Shown: positions 26,246 to 34,168 of the stretch, one piece after another
Numbering within the stretch: the stretch's first letter is position 1
Layout: each line of letters begins with the position of its first letter
Assembly: GCF_000421405.1 (NCBI RefSeq)
Contig: NZ_ATWY01000021.1
Coordinates: forward strand, 1 to 64,000
From: Butyrivibrio sp. NC2007
GTDB taxonomy: Bacteria; Bacillota; Clostridia; Lachnospirales; Lachnospiraceae
DNA length: 64,000 nt
Direction of reading: 5' to 3'
Position numbers and translations under genes: made by a program
Notes under the pieces: generated by a model
What the model saw: the letters and a program-made list of their open reading frames with translations, nothing else
Told to the model about the DNA's origin: nothing
The model's database searches: none

Positions 26246-27187
26246 TCAAAAAGCGAAATCCTCAAATGCTTCCCTTCTGGAATTCCTATACTCTTCGTTT
26301 CTCTGTATATATCCCAGCAAATGATTTGCTGTCGGAAAATCATTGTCACAACGGAACGAATACTTAATAATTGGTCTACATCCGCCATTACATTGCCGGT
26401 TTAGGTCATCTCTTATCAATGTTCCTTTTAGGAAATTACCTCTATTTGAATTATCAATAGCCATACATGTCGTTATTTCGCCATCATTGCCAACCAAAAA
26501 GGATTTTCTACCCGCTTCACACATTGTCTTTTTATTTACCCCTCTTAGCCATTTCCATTCATCTGGCGAAATGAATTGTTGGATAAATCTCTGATACTCA
26601 TCGTGCTTTTCATATGTGGGATCATTTGCAAAAGTGAAGTCACCCGCTATATTGACGAATACACCTATCTCTCCAAATTTATTTATTAAATCTGAAACCG
26701 TCATGCCGTAATCTTCCTTAAGATGTCTCAGATTATACGGACTTGCAACAAAATTCACCATTGCAATCATGTCATATTCTTTAAGTAGCTTTACTTTTCT
26801 AAACTCTTCCTCCAGCGAATGATACTGCATATGATACGAGCAATTTAGCTTTATCTTTTCACTGGGACACTCACGAACTATCTTTTCAGCGAAATATACA
26901 TTAGTATCTATCCTAAAGCCGGTGATAACATGGTCCATTTTCACCCACTCTCTCAGAATTTCATAAGTCCCATCCACGCAAAATGGTTCGCCTCCCCACA
27001 TATATGGCTCAACATTGTATTCGGAAAATTTCATCATCGCTTCAATCCATTCATCAGGTGAATGGTCATCAAACATTGTGCTCCCACCACTCTTCTCTTC
27101 ATTGGAAAGAAAACAATATTCACATCGATAATTACATCTCATTGTCGGAATAAATGTGAATAATAAATTCTCTTTTTCTCTTATCAT
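26246..27187 (-). CDS. Radical SAM enzyme in the glycosylation operon
   Basis: A 313-residue protein. Cys18, Cys22 and Cys25 (RCNYRCEYC) form the CxxxCxxC motif for the SAM-binding 4Fe-4S cluster. YMWGGEP follows at about 60-66, as in anaerobic-sulfatase-maturase-like enzymes. The C-terminal third holds more cysteines (GEITTCMA, RQCNGGCRP, FRCDND), suggesting a SPASM-like auxiliary cluster that is incomplete. It starts 17 bases after the pyruvyl-transferase gene. Radical SAM enzymes of this type modify peptides or carry out sugar dehydrogenation or epimerisation. The location among sugar genes favours a sugar or glycoprotein substrate, but no precursor peptide is recognisable nearby. Confidence 0.87.
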   Translation of the reverse strand: MIREKENLLFTFIPTMRCNYRCEYCFLSNEEKSGGSTMFDDHSPDEWIEAMMKFSEYNVEPYMWGGEPFCVDGTYEILREWVKMDHVITGFRIDTNVYFAEKIVRECPSEKIKLNCSYHMQYHSLEEEFRKVKLLKEYDMIAMVNFVASPYNLRHLKEDYGMTVSDLINKFGEIGVFVNIAGDFTFANDPTYEKHDEYQRFIQQFISPDEWKWLRGVNKKTMCEAGRKSFLVGNDGEITTCMAIDNSNRGNFLKGTLIRDDLNRQCNGGCRPIIKYSFRCDNDFPTANHLLGYIQRNEEYRNSRREAFEDFAF

Positions 27188-27204
27188 TTTGCTTCCCTCT
27201 CAAT

Positions 27205-28194
27205 CTAAACGAAATATTTTTCTATATCTTGATACATTGCATCAGCCTTCATTCGGAGGCACTCAACACTCTTAACACACTTTTCCAAATAGATATCCTT
27301 TTCTTTTATTAGCATAGCTAGTTTATCTGGAATTTTATCAATTTCATTTATCTCTACCGAAAGATCTGCCAACTCTAGCGAATCTACCAATGACCTGACC
27401 TTTTCGTGATAAATAATAGGTATTGTCATTATTCCTAGCACGGCCGCCACTAAAATAACATGATATCTCATTGCAATAACGAATTCACACCCCCGCATTT
27501 CATTGACTATAGCTTCAACTTTTTCGCTTCTATCCATAAATCTATATCTGTTTAATAATTCTAAGTTTTCTATTTCTACTAATTTGCTCCATTGTTCTTC
27601 ACTGGCATCTGGAATAACAATTGTAGCTTTGCATTCTCTACAAATAGTCCTAAGAACTTCACTGTCAATGTCCCCTGTTTTATTCTTGAAGGGTAGATTC
27701 CGAACATTTATACCAATTCGATTACCGATTGAGTATCCATACTTCAATATTTCGCGATTATGAAACACACAATCAGCACTGCATAAAACATGATTTGAAC
27801 TGGTAAGTTCCACAAGCCTATGCTGAGAGTATTCGTCTCTTACATAGAAAAACTGTGCATTCTCTATCCAAAAACCAATTTGCTCCTTATACTGCGAGTA
27901 ATCGGCATCCGAAACTCCTAAACCAATTATGCCATATGGTACATGCAACAAATGATAATCTTCTTTAAAATGTCGTATCACATTAGGCACACCACTCTCA
28001 ATGATTCCTCCACCTGCAAATAAAAGAAAATCCGTTTTGTTCGCTTCAGCAAAAATCTCCATACATGGCTGTCCCACTTCATAGGGAATAGTCTCTATAT
28101 TATGATCAGCCAAGAAGTTTCGTGTTGTACGATAGAGCAAGATATCACCAAAATTATCTTCCTCAAAATACCAAAGTAGTAGAACTTTTTTCAT
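27205..28194 (-). CDS. Polysaccharide pyruvyl transferase family protein
   Basis: A 329-residue protein with the pyruvyl transferase pattern: KVLLLWYFEEDNFGDILLYR at the start (NxGD), LLFAGGGIIESG, GIIGLGVS, FYVRDEYSQ, a central CSADCVF, and CEFVIAMRYHVILVAA with the catalytic-type R-x-H. CsaB and relatives add ketal-linked pyruvate to surface sugars using phosphoenolpyruvate. It overlaps the upstream fusion gene by four bases. Pyruvylated sugars are often found on S-layer-binding wall polymers; whether that holds here is unknown. Confidence 0.87.
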   Translation of the reverse strand: MKKVLLLWYFEEDNFGDILLYRTTRNFLADHNIETIPYEVGQPCMEIFAEANKTDFLLFAGGGIIESGVPNVIRHFKEDYHLLHVPYGIIGLGVSDADYSQYKEQIGFWIENAQFFYVRDEYSQHRLVELTSSNHVLCSADCVFHNREILKYGYSIGNRIGINVRNLPFKNKTGDIDSEVLRTICRECKATIVIPDASEEQWSKLVEIENLELLNRYRFMDRSEKVEAIVNEMRGCEFVIAMRYHVILVAAVLGIMTIPIIYHEKVRSLVDSLELADLSVEINEIDKIPDKLAMLIKEKDIYLEKCVKSVECLRMKADAMYQDIEKYFV

Positions 28195-30143
28195 TTTAGA
28201 AACACCTCGTGTGATAATATGTATTCATGTGTTTTGGGTGTCACAAATTCAGAAATTGATCCCATGTCACCATTTTTAATATTCTTTCTCACTTCTGTCG
28301 CGCTTACAATTTTTTTATCAATCTGAAGCCGTGGAATTTCAACAAGCTCAATTCCATATCCCTTGAATATTCGTTTCATAGTTTCATTATATTGTCGTGT
28401 TATACCGTCAGTTGGTTCTTCACCCACAAATCTCTTTTTAATTCCAAGCCTTGGGGCAATTCGTTCAGCAAAAATCCTCACATCAGTTTCTGCATTTATT
28501 TTCTTCCCTTGAATCTTTTCTTTCTCAAAATAGTCCGGGAAAGTGCTTTTTGAGATACTATACGTTCCGCTAGGAGCAACAAAAACATCGTTCATACTGG
28601 CAGTATTATCTATAACAATCTGGTACCTGTCCTTGAACGGAATTTCTGACAGATCCTCTTCGACAACTAAAATCAGTAACTTACCACACAATTTCAATGC
28701 CTCTTTAACAAGATACAAATGTCCTTTTGTAAATGGGTTTGCATTCATCACTATGCAGCCAAGGTCCCCATAATCACCCCATTTTCTCTCCATCCTCATT
28801 TTTAGTTCATCTACGAATTCAAATATTTGATCATCCTCTTTTTTCATTTGAACAAGTTTATCTTCAAACCCACTACTCCTTGTTCTTTTTGCAGCGATAG
28901 CAGTCTCATGTAGCAAATTAGCACCACTACAATTTGTCAATGCTATGATATAATCAGTCAGTTCATCTGCTATCAGCTCTGTTCCATGCGGTCCATAATG
29001 ATGTAGATTAATAAACACTTGCCCATATTTACTCCTATACGCAAAAGCCGCTGCCATATCAATAAAGCATATTCCATTAGAAGCACACTCTATCTGTAAT
29101 ATATTCTTGTAATACTTTAATTTTTCAGGAGTATAATCCAGGAACTCAGTTGAGTGAAACATCAAAACTGCGTCTGCCTCTTCGGGCGAAGGATCTGCCA
29201 ACTCTAGCATTGTTGGCAAGTTCATATATATAAAACTCGCCTTTTTCTTTAAAACAGCATCATTAGCTTCTCTTAAATATTCGCCCCATACCAAGACATT
29301 CTCATCTGCATTTTCAAATTCATAAAATCCACTTCCCAGTACGACAACATCTCCGGCATCAATTTTCTCATTCTTAATTTGCCACACCATCCGTTCTATA
29401 TCTCTGCCCGGAATAGCGTAATTTTCAACCTTATACTTTATCCCGTTTTTGTCAATCTTTCTCTGAAGATTAGCTGCTATGGTATGTCTATTCTCTAGCA
29501 ACATTCCCGACACTCTTGAATCCCCAAATAACAAGATTCTGTTTGTAAACTCTAATTCTTTTGAATCATTCCAGTCTTTTCGTCCTTGAGCATGAACTAT
29601 GAGCCCATTATCAAAATCTTCAAACCCAATCCCATTCCCCCTCAAGACAAATGCACAGGGTTCTTCATTCAATCTTTCTAAGTATTTGGCATCAGCAATA
29701 ACCTCTGGTGAATATGCTTTCTTAACAAAATCAGACTTACCGCTTATCAAATATTTCCTGTTATCAAATAAGACTTTTCTGTCCCCCCATATAAGCACTC
29801 CTTCATCTTCCAAACTAGTCACGTCTAACAAAAACAGATTAATCTTCACATCGTATTTCTCTAATTCTTCAGCTAATACTTGCGTTCTCTTGTCATACTG
29901 CAACTCAGGGTTTAAACCACATATAACATCATATTCCCCACATATAAAAGCATCTTCCGGTGATAAAATTGCCACATCGTTTAAAGGGATGATCTCCGAG
30001 CGGTTTTTGTCAATAACTGCTATTATGTCATTACTAACTGCAGCTATAATTTTCCTATATACTATTCCGGCGCCATATAAATAGAATTTGGAGCCCTCAA
30101 TTAACCGCTCCTTTAATTCTGCTTCGCTCCTCACTGAAACCAC
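28191..30143 (-). CDS. Three-part fusion: Rossmann module, SGNH hydrolase-like domain, CitC-like nucleotidyltransferase
   Basis: A 650-residue protein. About 1-120: Rossmann-like module (FYLYGAGIVYRKI). About 200-400: SGNH/GDSL-type domain with GDSRVSG near residue 206, LGSGFYEF, and HHYGPHGTEL near 383. About 455-650: C-terminal domain of citrate lyase ligase, with VMNANPFTKGHLYL near 463 (the nucleotidyltransferase loop, ending in the family's GH), FVGEEPTDG, VEIPR and VSATEVR as the second nucleotide site. CitC normally acetylates citrate lyase using ATP, but its catalytic N-terminal acetyltransferase is missing here. The GTG start at 30143 follows GGAGG by seven bases. A role in activating or adding an acyl or nucleotidyl group to a sugar is inference. 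Confidence 0.83.
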   Translation of the reverse strand: MVSVRSEAELKERLIEGSKFYLYGAGIVYRKIIAAVSNDIIAVIDKNRSEIIPLNDVAILSPEDAFICGEYDVICGLNPELQYDKRTQVLAEELEKYDVKINLFLLDVTSLEDEGVLIWGDRKVLFDNRKYLISGKSDFVKKAYSPEVIADAKYLERLNEEPCAFVLRGNGIGFEDFDNGLIVHAQGRKDWNDSKELEFTNRILLFGDSRVSGMLLENRHTIAANLQRKIDKNGIKYKVENYAIPGRDIERMVWQIKNEKIDAGDVVVLGSGFYEFENADENVLVWGEYLREANDAVLKKKASFIYMNLPTMLELADPSPEEADAVLMFHSTEFLDYTPEKLKYYKNILQIECASNGICFIDMAAAFAYRSKYGQVFINLHHYGPHGTELIADELTDYIIALTNCSGANLLHETAIAAKRTRSSGFEDKLVQMKKEDDQIFEFVDELKMRMERKWGDYGDLGCIVMNANPFTKGHLYLVKEALKLCGKLLILVVEEDLSEIPFKDRYQIVIDNTASMNDVFVAPSGTYSISKSTFPDYFEKEKIQGKKINAETDVRIFAERIAPRLGIKKRFVGEEPTDGITRQYNETMKRIFKGYGIELVEIPRLQIDKKIVSATEVRKNIKNGDMGSISEFVTPKTHEYILSHEVFLK

Positions 30144-30161
30144 TTGACTCCCTCCAGGTTA

Positions 30162-31331
30162 TTATTTTCCCTCATACAATAGTACACTTTTTCCGTTCAT
30201 TCCTTCATAGGTAATGCTTTGGTCATATTGTCCTTCATGTATGCATTGTAAAAATGTAGATAATTCTATACCCTTTCTTGTAACATTACCGAGACTTATT
30301 TCCTTCTTTTCCTTTCTACACTTTCTATAGTCGATGTCCTCGTAAGTCATACATGGAAACTTTTCATCTAATACCTTGTCATTTAGGCAATCATATCTAT
30401 AAATCATGCCATTAAAAGAATCCAAAGCTCTTATTTCTCCATTAGTTTTATAAAGTGCAAGCAAGTCAAAAGGACAAAAATCACTTTTACCCATGTGATT
30501 CTCACCAAAAACTATCTTGAGGATAGTCTTTTCTTCTGAATCAATTTTAAATATTGTTCTTCCACTAGTTTTAGTTACATAAATGTCTTTTTTGTCAATA
30601 AGCGTATCAAGGTATGTTCCGTGATGTCCTGCTTCACATATCTCTGTTCCAACAAGAGGAACAAACTCCCCTTTATTAATATCTCCATATAAAATGCTTC
30701 CGTTCTTCCCCAAAATCCACATTTCGCCATTCAAGTACAATAAGTTTGATATACCACACACATCATGTTCAAGTACATATTCTTTCAGCCCTTTAGTATT
30801 TATATCAAACTCAATTATTCTGTTTCTTGTATTCTCACCTAAATATATTTTTCCATCTCCAAGGCATCCACCCCTAAGAACAAATGGGTCCATCTCATCT
30901 TGCTTTTTCCCTGCCAAGTCAAATATCTTATATTCATTTATTTCAGACGTTTTCATGTTGAATTCGACAATATATTCATACCTACATGGGATCAGATACA
31001 AAAAATCCCCTTCTACAACACATGTGTAAAACAAACTACTCATTCCATCAGAATAATGATCCAATTTATAGCATTTCATCGATCCATCGTCTAAACAATA
31101 TGAAGATATATATCGTCCCGCAAAAGGCACGAAGAACAGCTCATTCCCATATCTTACTGATGAAGAATGCAAATATCCTCTACTAAAACTCTCATTTGGA
31201 AACATTCTTATAAATTCACATTGACAGTTATCATTACTGATTCTGTATAAACCGTTATCATTCAAAGATGACACCCACAAAGCATCATTGACTATGACTG
31301 GTTTATTATATAAAAGTATCTTTTTATCCAT
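30162..31331 (-). CDS. Propeller-like repeat protein of unknown function
   Basis: A 389-residue protein without signal peptide or membrane segment. Recurrent units alternate short strands with aromatic and charged turns (VNDALWVSSLNDNGLYRI, GNELFFVPFAGRYI, GDFLYLIPCRYEY, DGKIYLGENTRNRIIEF, NGEMWILGKNGSILY, KKDIYVTKTSGRTIFKI), which is the look of a beta-propeller with about six to seven blades. The first gene of the run, it precedes the fusion gene by 18 bases. Cytoplasmic propellers can serve as scaffolds or lyase-type enzymes; I cannot choose. Confidence 0.7.
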   Translation of the reverse strand: MDKKILLYNKPVIVNDALWVSSLNDNGLYRISNDNCQCEFIRMFPNESFSRGYLHSSSVRYGNELFFVPFAGRYISSYCLDDGSMKCYKLDHYSDGMSSLFYTCVVEGDFLYLIPCRYEYIVEFNMKTSEINEYKIFDLAGKKQDEMDPFVLRGGCLGDGKIYLGENTRNRIIEFDINTKGLKEYVLEHDVCGISNLLYLNGEMWILGKNGSILYGDINKGEFVPLVGTEICEAGHHGTYLDTLIDKKDIYVTKTSGRTIFKIDSEEKTILKIVFGENHMGKSDFCPFDLLALYKTNGEIRALDSFNGMIYRYDCLNDKVLDEKFPCMTYEDIDYRKCRKEKKEISLGNVTRKGIELSTFLQCIHEGQYDQSITYEGMNGKSVLLYEGK

Positions 31332-31605
31332 TATTTAATCGATCCTCCAAGACCAATATCACAAATCGCACGCAAAAAGCTGCACATCAATGATATCTTT
31401 CATTGAACTATTTCACGTTCATATAATTATTATATACCATTTAGCTTGGAAATAATTATGCCATCTATTGTTTTATCGACAGTTTTTTTTATTTCTTAAG
31501 CGCGACTCAAAAAGGGCCTGACCCTCTAAGGTCAGACCCTCAATAGCTCTAATAAATACTCAAAAACTTGATTATCTCGGCGAAACAATCCTATACATTT
31601 TGAAA
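31332..31605. other. Intergenic region upstream of the glycosylation run
   Basis: No gene is seen. It holds the terminator of the 31606 gene (31507-31540) and, on the minus strand, TATAAT at 31429-31434, a likely -10 for the run starting at 31331, but with no convincing -35. The 5' leader would be about 90 bases. Confidence 0.5.
31507..31540 (-). terminator. Intrinsic terminator after the secreted DP-LI/KVTW protein gene
   Basis: On the minus strand GAGGGTCTGACC and GGTCAGGCCCT pair around TTAGAG (with one mismatch), followed by TTTTTG. It lies 65 bases after the stop of the gene at 31606. Confidence 0.88.
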
Positions 31606-32631
31606 TTATTCAATGGTCATCGTCTCGCTCGTTTCATCGCTGAACGTAAATGTCACGCTTCCAGTACTATGATTTTCCAACATTGATGCATCAAAAGTAT
31701 ATGTTGAGCCAGATACTGTGTAATGAGATCCTGCTACAAGTGTAACAGTACCACCTGTTGCTTTACCTAAAACTACGCTGCTTACTGTCACTCCGCTAGG
31801 CAATGATACTGTAACCGTGTTGCTTGAAGAAGATATGGTGGTTGACGACAAATATGAATCTGTATGCTCTTTATAGGACCAAGTAACTTTGATTGTAGGG
31901 AAATCAACCTCATCTCCCCAAGTTGCTGCTTTATTAAGAGCACCTACAAGAGTGTATGAGCATGATTCCCATACATATTCACCGTCAACCTTCTTGGTAT
32001 CATCTAATATATAGCCATACTTATTAGTGCTATCCCAGTTAGCCTTATAATTGCCAGTTTTACCTGCAACTGTAGTTGTAAGAGTTGCTGCTGTTTCACC
32101 AAGTGCTGAAACCTGAGCATTACTTGCTGCGTCATCAGTAACTGCAAGGTACAGCTTTTGCGCTTTGTCTCCATCTTCGAAAGTGGCGCTGTCAGAATAT
32201 TCAATAGTATCGCTTCCTGCCGTTTTCTGCTCCAGCTTTATTGTAACATCAATATCCTGAGCATTCTCGTTTTTCAGAGTCAGCGCTTTACTCTTATTAG
32301 TGTAAGTAGCTTTTGTTTCTCCCTCAGCATCTGTAGTTTTGAAGAAGACGCCTTGGCTTCCAGTAAAGGTTGCTCCATCATAAGCAGCAGCTGCTGTAGC
32401 AGCAATAAGTCCATTAGGATCAGCGATATAATTATAAGCTCCATCCGGAATTGTCGGCAATGTAACAGAAAGTGTAGGATACTTCATTTCTCCACCTTCA
32501 TAAGATCCTTCGCCTTCAGCCACTCCAGGAGTTGTAGTCTCGCCTTCAGCAAAAGCAGTAACGCTACTTCCAACAACCATTGTGCCTGCAACAAGTAATG
32601 CTGCAAATCTCTTAAAATTCCCTTTTGTCAT
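31606..32631 (-). CDS. Secreted DP-LI/KVTW-type beta protein
   Basis: A 341-residue protein. Signal peptide at 1-28 (FKRFAALLVAGTMVVGSSVT, then AFA). About 45-250: beta-rich module with LPTIPDGAYNYIADPNGLI, SQGVFFKTT, TYTNKSKALTLKNENAQDID and WGDEVDFPTIKVTWSY, paralleling the acidic protein at 11973. About 260-341: an Ig-like domain (TVTVSLPSGVTVSSVVLG) rich in Ser/Thr that ends without an anchor. Preceded by GGAGG. It follows the tethered partner at 32681 by 49 bases and has its own strong terminator, so the two form an operon. Function unknown; I infer an extracellular structural role. Confidence 0.78.
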   Translation of the reverse strand: MTKGNFKRFAALLVAGTMVVGSSVTAFAEGETTTPGVAEGEGSYEGGEMKYPTLSVTLPTIPDGAYNYIADPNGLIAATAAAAYDGATFTGSQGVFFKTTDAEGETKATYTNKSKALTLKNENAQDIDVTIKLEQKTAGSDTIEYSDSATFEDGDKAQKLYLAVTDDAASNAQVSALGETAATLTTTVAGKTGNYKANWDSTNKYGYILDDTKKVDGEYVWESCSYTLVGALNKAATWGDEVDFPTIKVTWSYKEHTDSYLSSTTISSSSNTVTVSLPSGVTVSSVVLGKATGGTVTLVAGSHYTVSGSTYTFDASMLENHSTGSVTFTFSDETSETMTIE

Positions 32632-32680
32632 TGTAATACCTCCATGTTTTACAATTATTTGTTTTTAGTTTCTATTTTAG

Positions 32681-33226
32681 TTAACGCTCGACAATTATAG
32701 TCAAGCCAACTCTAACCGTACTTAATGATACCTGATTTTCATCGACTAAATGATATTCGACTACAGTTGGATAAGAACCGGCAGGGAGCGATTCATCAAG
32801 GGTTATGTCTTTTAACTTGCCACCTCTTGGAATGATCGGCGATTTATATAAGACCACATTTTCATCGCTCTCCAGAAGGATGTCAAAATAAACGTCGTTT
32901 GTGTTTCCTTCAACATTTTCGACAATAGCATCGTAAGAAGCCACATCTCCACTTTCAAAATGCCAAGTAGTATTCATGGTCACTGTATAGTAGCCTGGTG
33001 CAACCGTAGCAGCTGCATCCTGCTCTTTGATATCAGCCAATACCTCTTCCGCATTTTCTTCCGTTACCAAAACAGGTCTGCTCTCTTCTTCCGCCTTGTC
33101 GTCCTTCCCTTTTGAAGTCGCAAGAACAATTATAGTAACCAGCATAGCCACCATCACTAACGCAATGATCGCACCGATAATCACTATCTTTTTACTGCCT
33201 TTGCCCTTTTCTGTACTGTCGGTCAT
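32681..33226 (-). CDS. Membrane-tethered extracellular beta-domain protein
   Basis: A 181-residue protein. Residues 1-13 are cytoplasmic; a single helix spans about 14-37 (IVIIGAIIALVMVAMLVTII), with a basic start indicating that the rest is outside. After a Glu-rich linker, residues about 75-180 form a small beta domain (GYYTVTMNTTWHFESGDV, VYFDILLESDENVVLY, YPTVVEYHLVDENQVSLST). Small membrane-tethered domains of this type are seen next to secreted beta proteins in Firmicutes, but I cannot name a family. GGAGG lies 10 bases before the ATG. It heads a two-gene operon with the 31606 gene. Confidence 0.75.
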   Translation of the reverse strand: MTDSTEKGKGSKKIVIIGAIIALVMVAMLVTIIVLATSKGKDDKAEEESRPVLVTEENAEEVLADIKEQDAAATVAPGYYTVTMNTTWHFESGDVASYDAIVENVEGNTNDVYFDILLESDENVVLYKSPIIPRGGKLKDITLDESLPAGSYPTVVEYHLVDENQVSLSTVRVGLTIIVER

Positions 33227-33707
33227 TTAGCCGGCACCTCCATGTGTTAAATTGGGATGTTTCATGCACAATAGGTTATGGCGGTGTTTGCATATCATAG
33301 AAACTGAAGTGAAACATCATTCTACTCTTCAGTCCATGGCCTCTTGCTATCGTGTCCATTGGTATCACCCCACATTCCTTAAAAACAGCTCAACCAGTGT
33401 CAAAAAGTATATCGGTAGTTTAGATATGATACTTTAGCTTTTTTCAAAAGATTTTTCTGCGCAGTTGGAAGTCAACAAAATCTTTCGAATTAAGCTTAGT
33501 CATTGTAGCATCAGATTCTAAAGAAATAATAAACTTACGCTAAAAAAACGTTATATTCTGTTAAAAAATGAAGTATAATTTCATTCTTATGCAGTTTTAC
33601 TGAAAATTTTATACCTTTTCCTATTACTATTTGCTGTGGATTTTTGAAAATGATTATGGTAATATATCCCACACAGATGGGGTCCTTGCTACCAAATAGG
33701 AGGAAAT
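33227..33707. other. Intergenic region between divergent genes
   Basis: About 480 bases without a convincing gene. A 61-codon frame at 33252-33437 lacks a ribosome site and resembles nothing. The region holds a sigma-28-like promoter for the minus-strand pair (33409-33436), a weak 9-bp inverted repeat (AAAGATTTT near 33444 and AAAATCTTT near 33477), and the AGGAGG of the plus-strand gene. Confidence 0.5.
33409..33436 (-). promoter_or_regulatory. Sigma-28-like promoter ahead of the tethered/secreted beta-protein pair
   Basis: On the minus strand TAAAGTAT (-35) precedes ACCGATAT (-10). TAAA and the -10 are 16 bases apart, one more than in the flagellar promoters here. Both boxes match the window's flagellar sites well. 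It lies about 180 bases before ATG 33226. Confidence 0.45.
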
Positions 33708-34046
33708 ATGTTAACACAAAAAGATTTACAATCAATTGATGCGCTACTCGAAAAACGTATCAGTAGAGTCGATGAAAGGCTCACTAATCTCGAATATGGC
33801 ATGACCGAGGTTAAGGGCAGTCTCGCAAACGTTGAGTCAGGCATGACCGAGGTCAAAGTAGTAATTCTAGAGAACAATGTCATCCCGAGATTAAGCACTA
33901 TTGAAGAGTGCTATGTAGATGCTTCTAGAAGATACATCGAAAACAGTGACCAGTTTGGTGCTGCCATAGTAGACATCGAGATGATGAAACTCGCAATTCA
34001 GAAGAACTCTGCTGATATACAGGAGCTCAAGAACAGGCAGGCATAA
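33708..34046 (+). CDS. Small coiled-coil protein (112 aa)
   Basis: A 112-residue, mostly helical protein. MLTQKDLQSIDALLEKRISR opens it, with heptad-like Leu/Ile spacing through ERLTNLEYGMTEVKGSLANV and ESGMTEVKVVILEN, which contain two near-copies of GMTEVK. The C-terminal part (IEMMKLAIQKNSADIQELKN) is also helical. AGGAGG precedes the start and a terminator follows. Proteins of this look are common singletons in Lachnospiraceae; no function is known to me. It has no signal peptide or membrane segment. Confidence 0.7.
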   Translation: MLTQKDLQSIDALLEKRISRVDERLTNLEYGMTEVKGSLANVESGMTEVKVVILENNVIPRLSTIEECYVDASRRYIENSDQFGAAIVDIEMMKLAIQKNSADIQELKNRQA

Positions 34047-34063
34047 TACAGTTTTTACGCATT

Positions 34064-34096
34064 TGCGGCACAGGATACATATCCCGTGCCGTTTTT
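34064..34096 (+). terminator. Intrinsic terminator after the coiled-coil gene
   Basis: GCGGCAC and GTGCCGT pair with GG/CC extension around TATATC-type sequence, followed by TTTTTC. It starts 18 bases after the stop. Confidence 0.8.
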
Positions 34097-34168
34097 CATT
34101 GATCCCAAAATCATCCCCATCTCACCCCCGCATCGTCTTTGTGGTACTATATTAATGAGGTAAAAAGC

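Noticed and set aside
33252..33437. 61-codon plus-strand frame between divergent genes
   Set aside because: No ribosome site and no protein-like pattern; it overlaps the promoter on the other strand.
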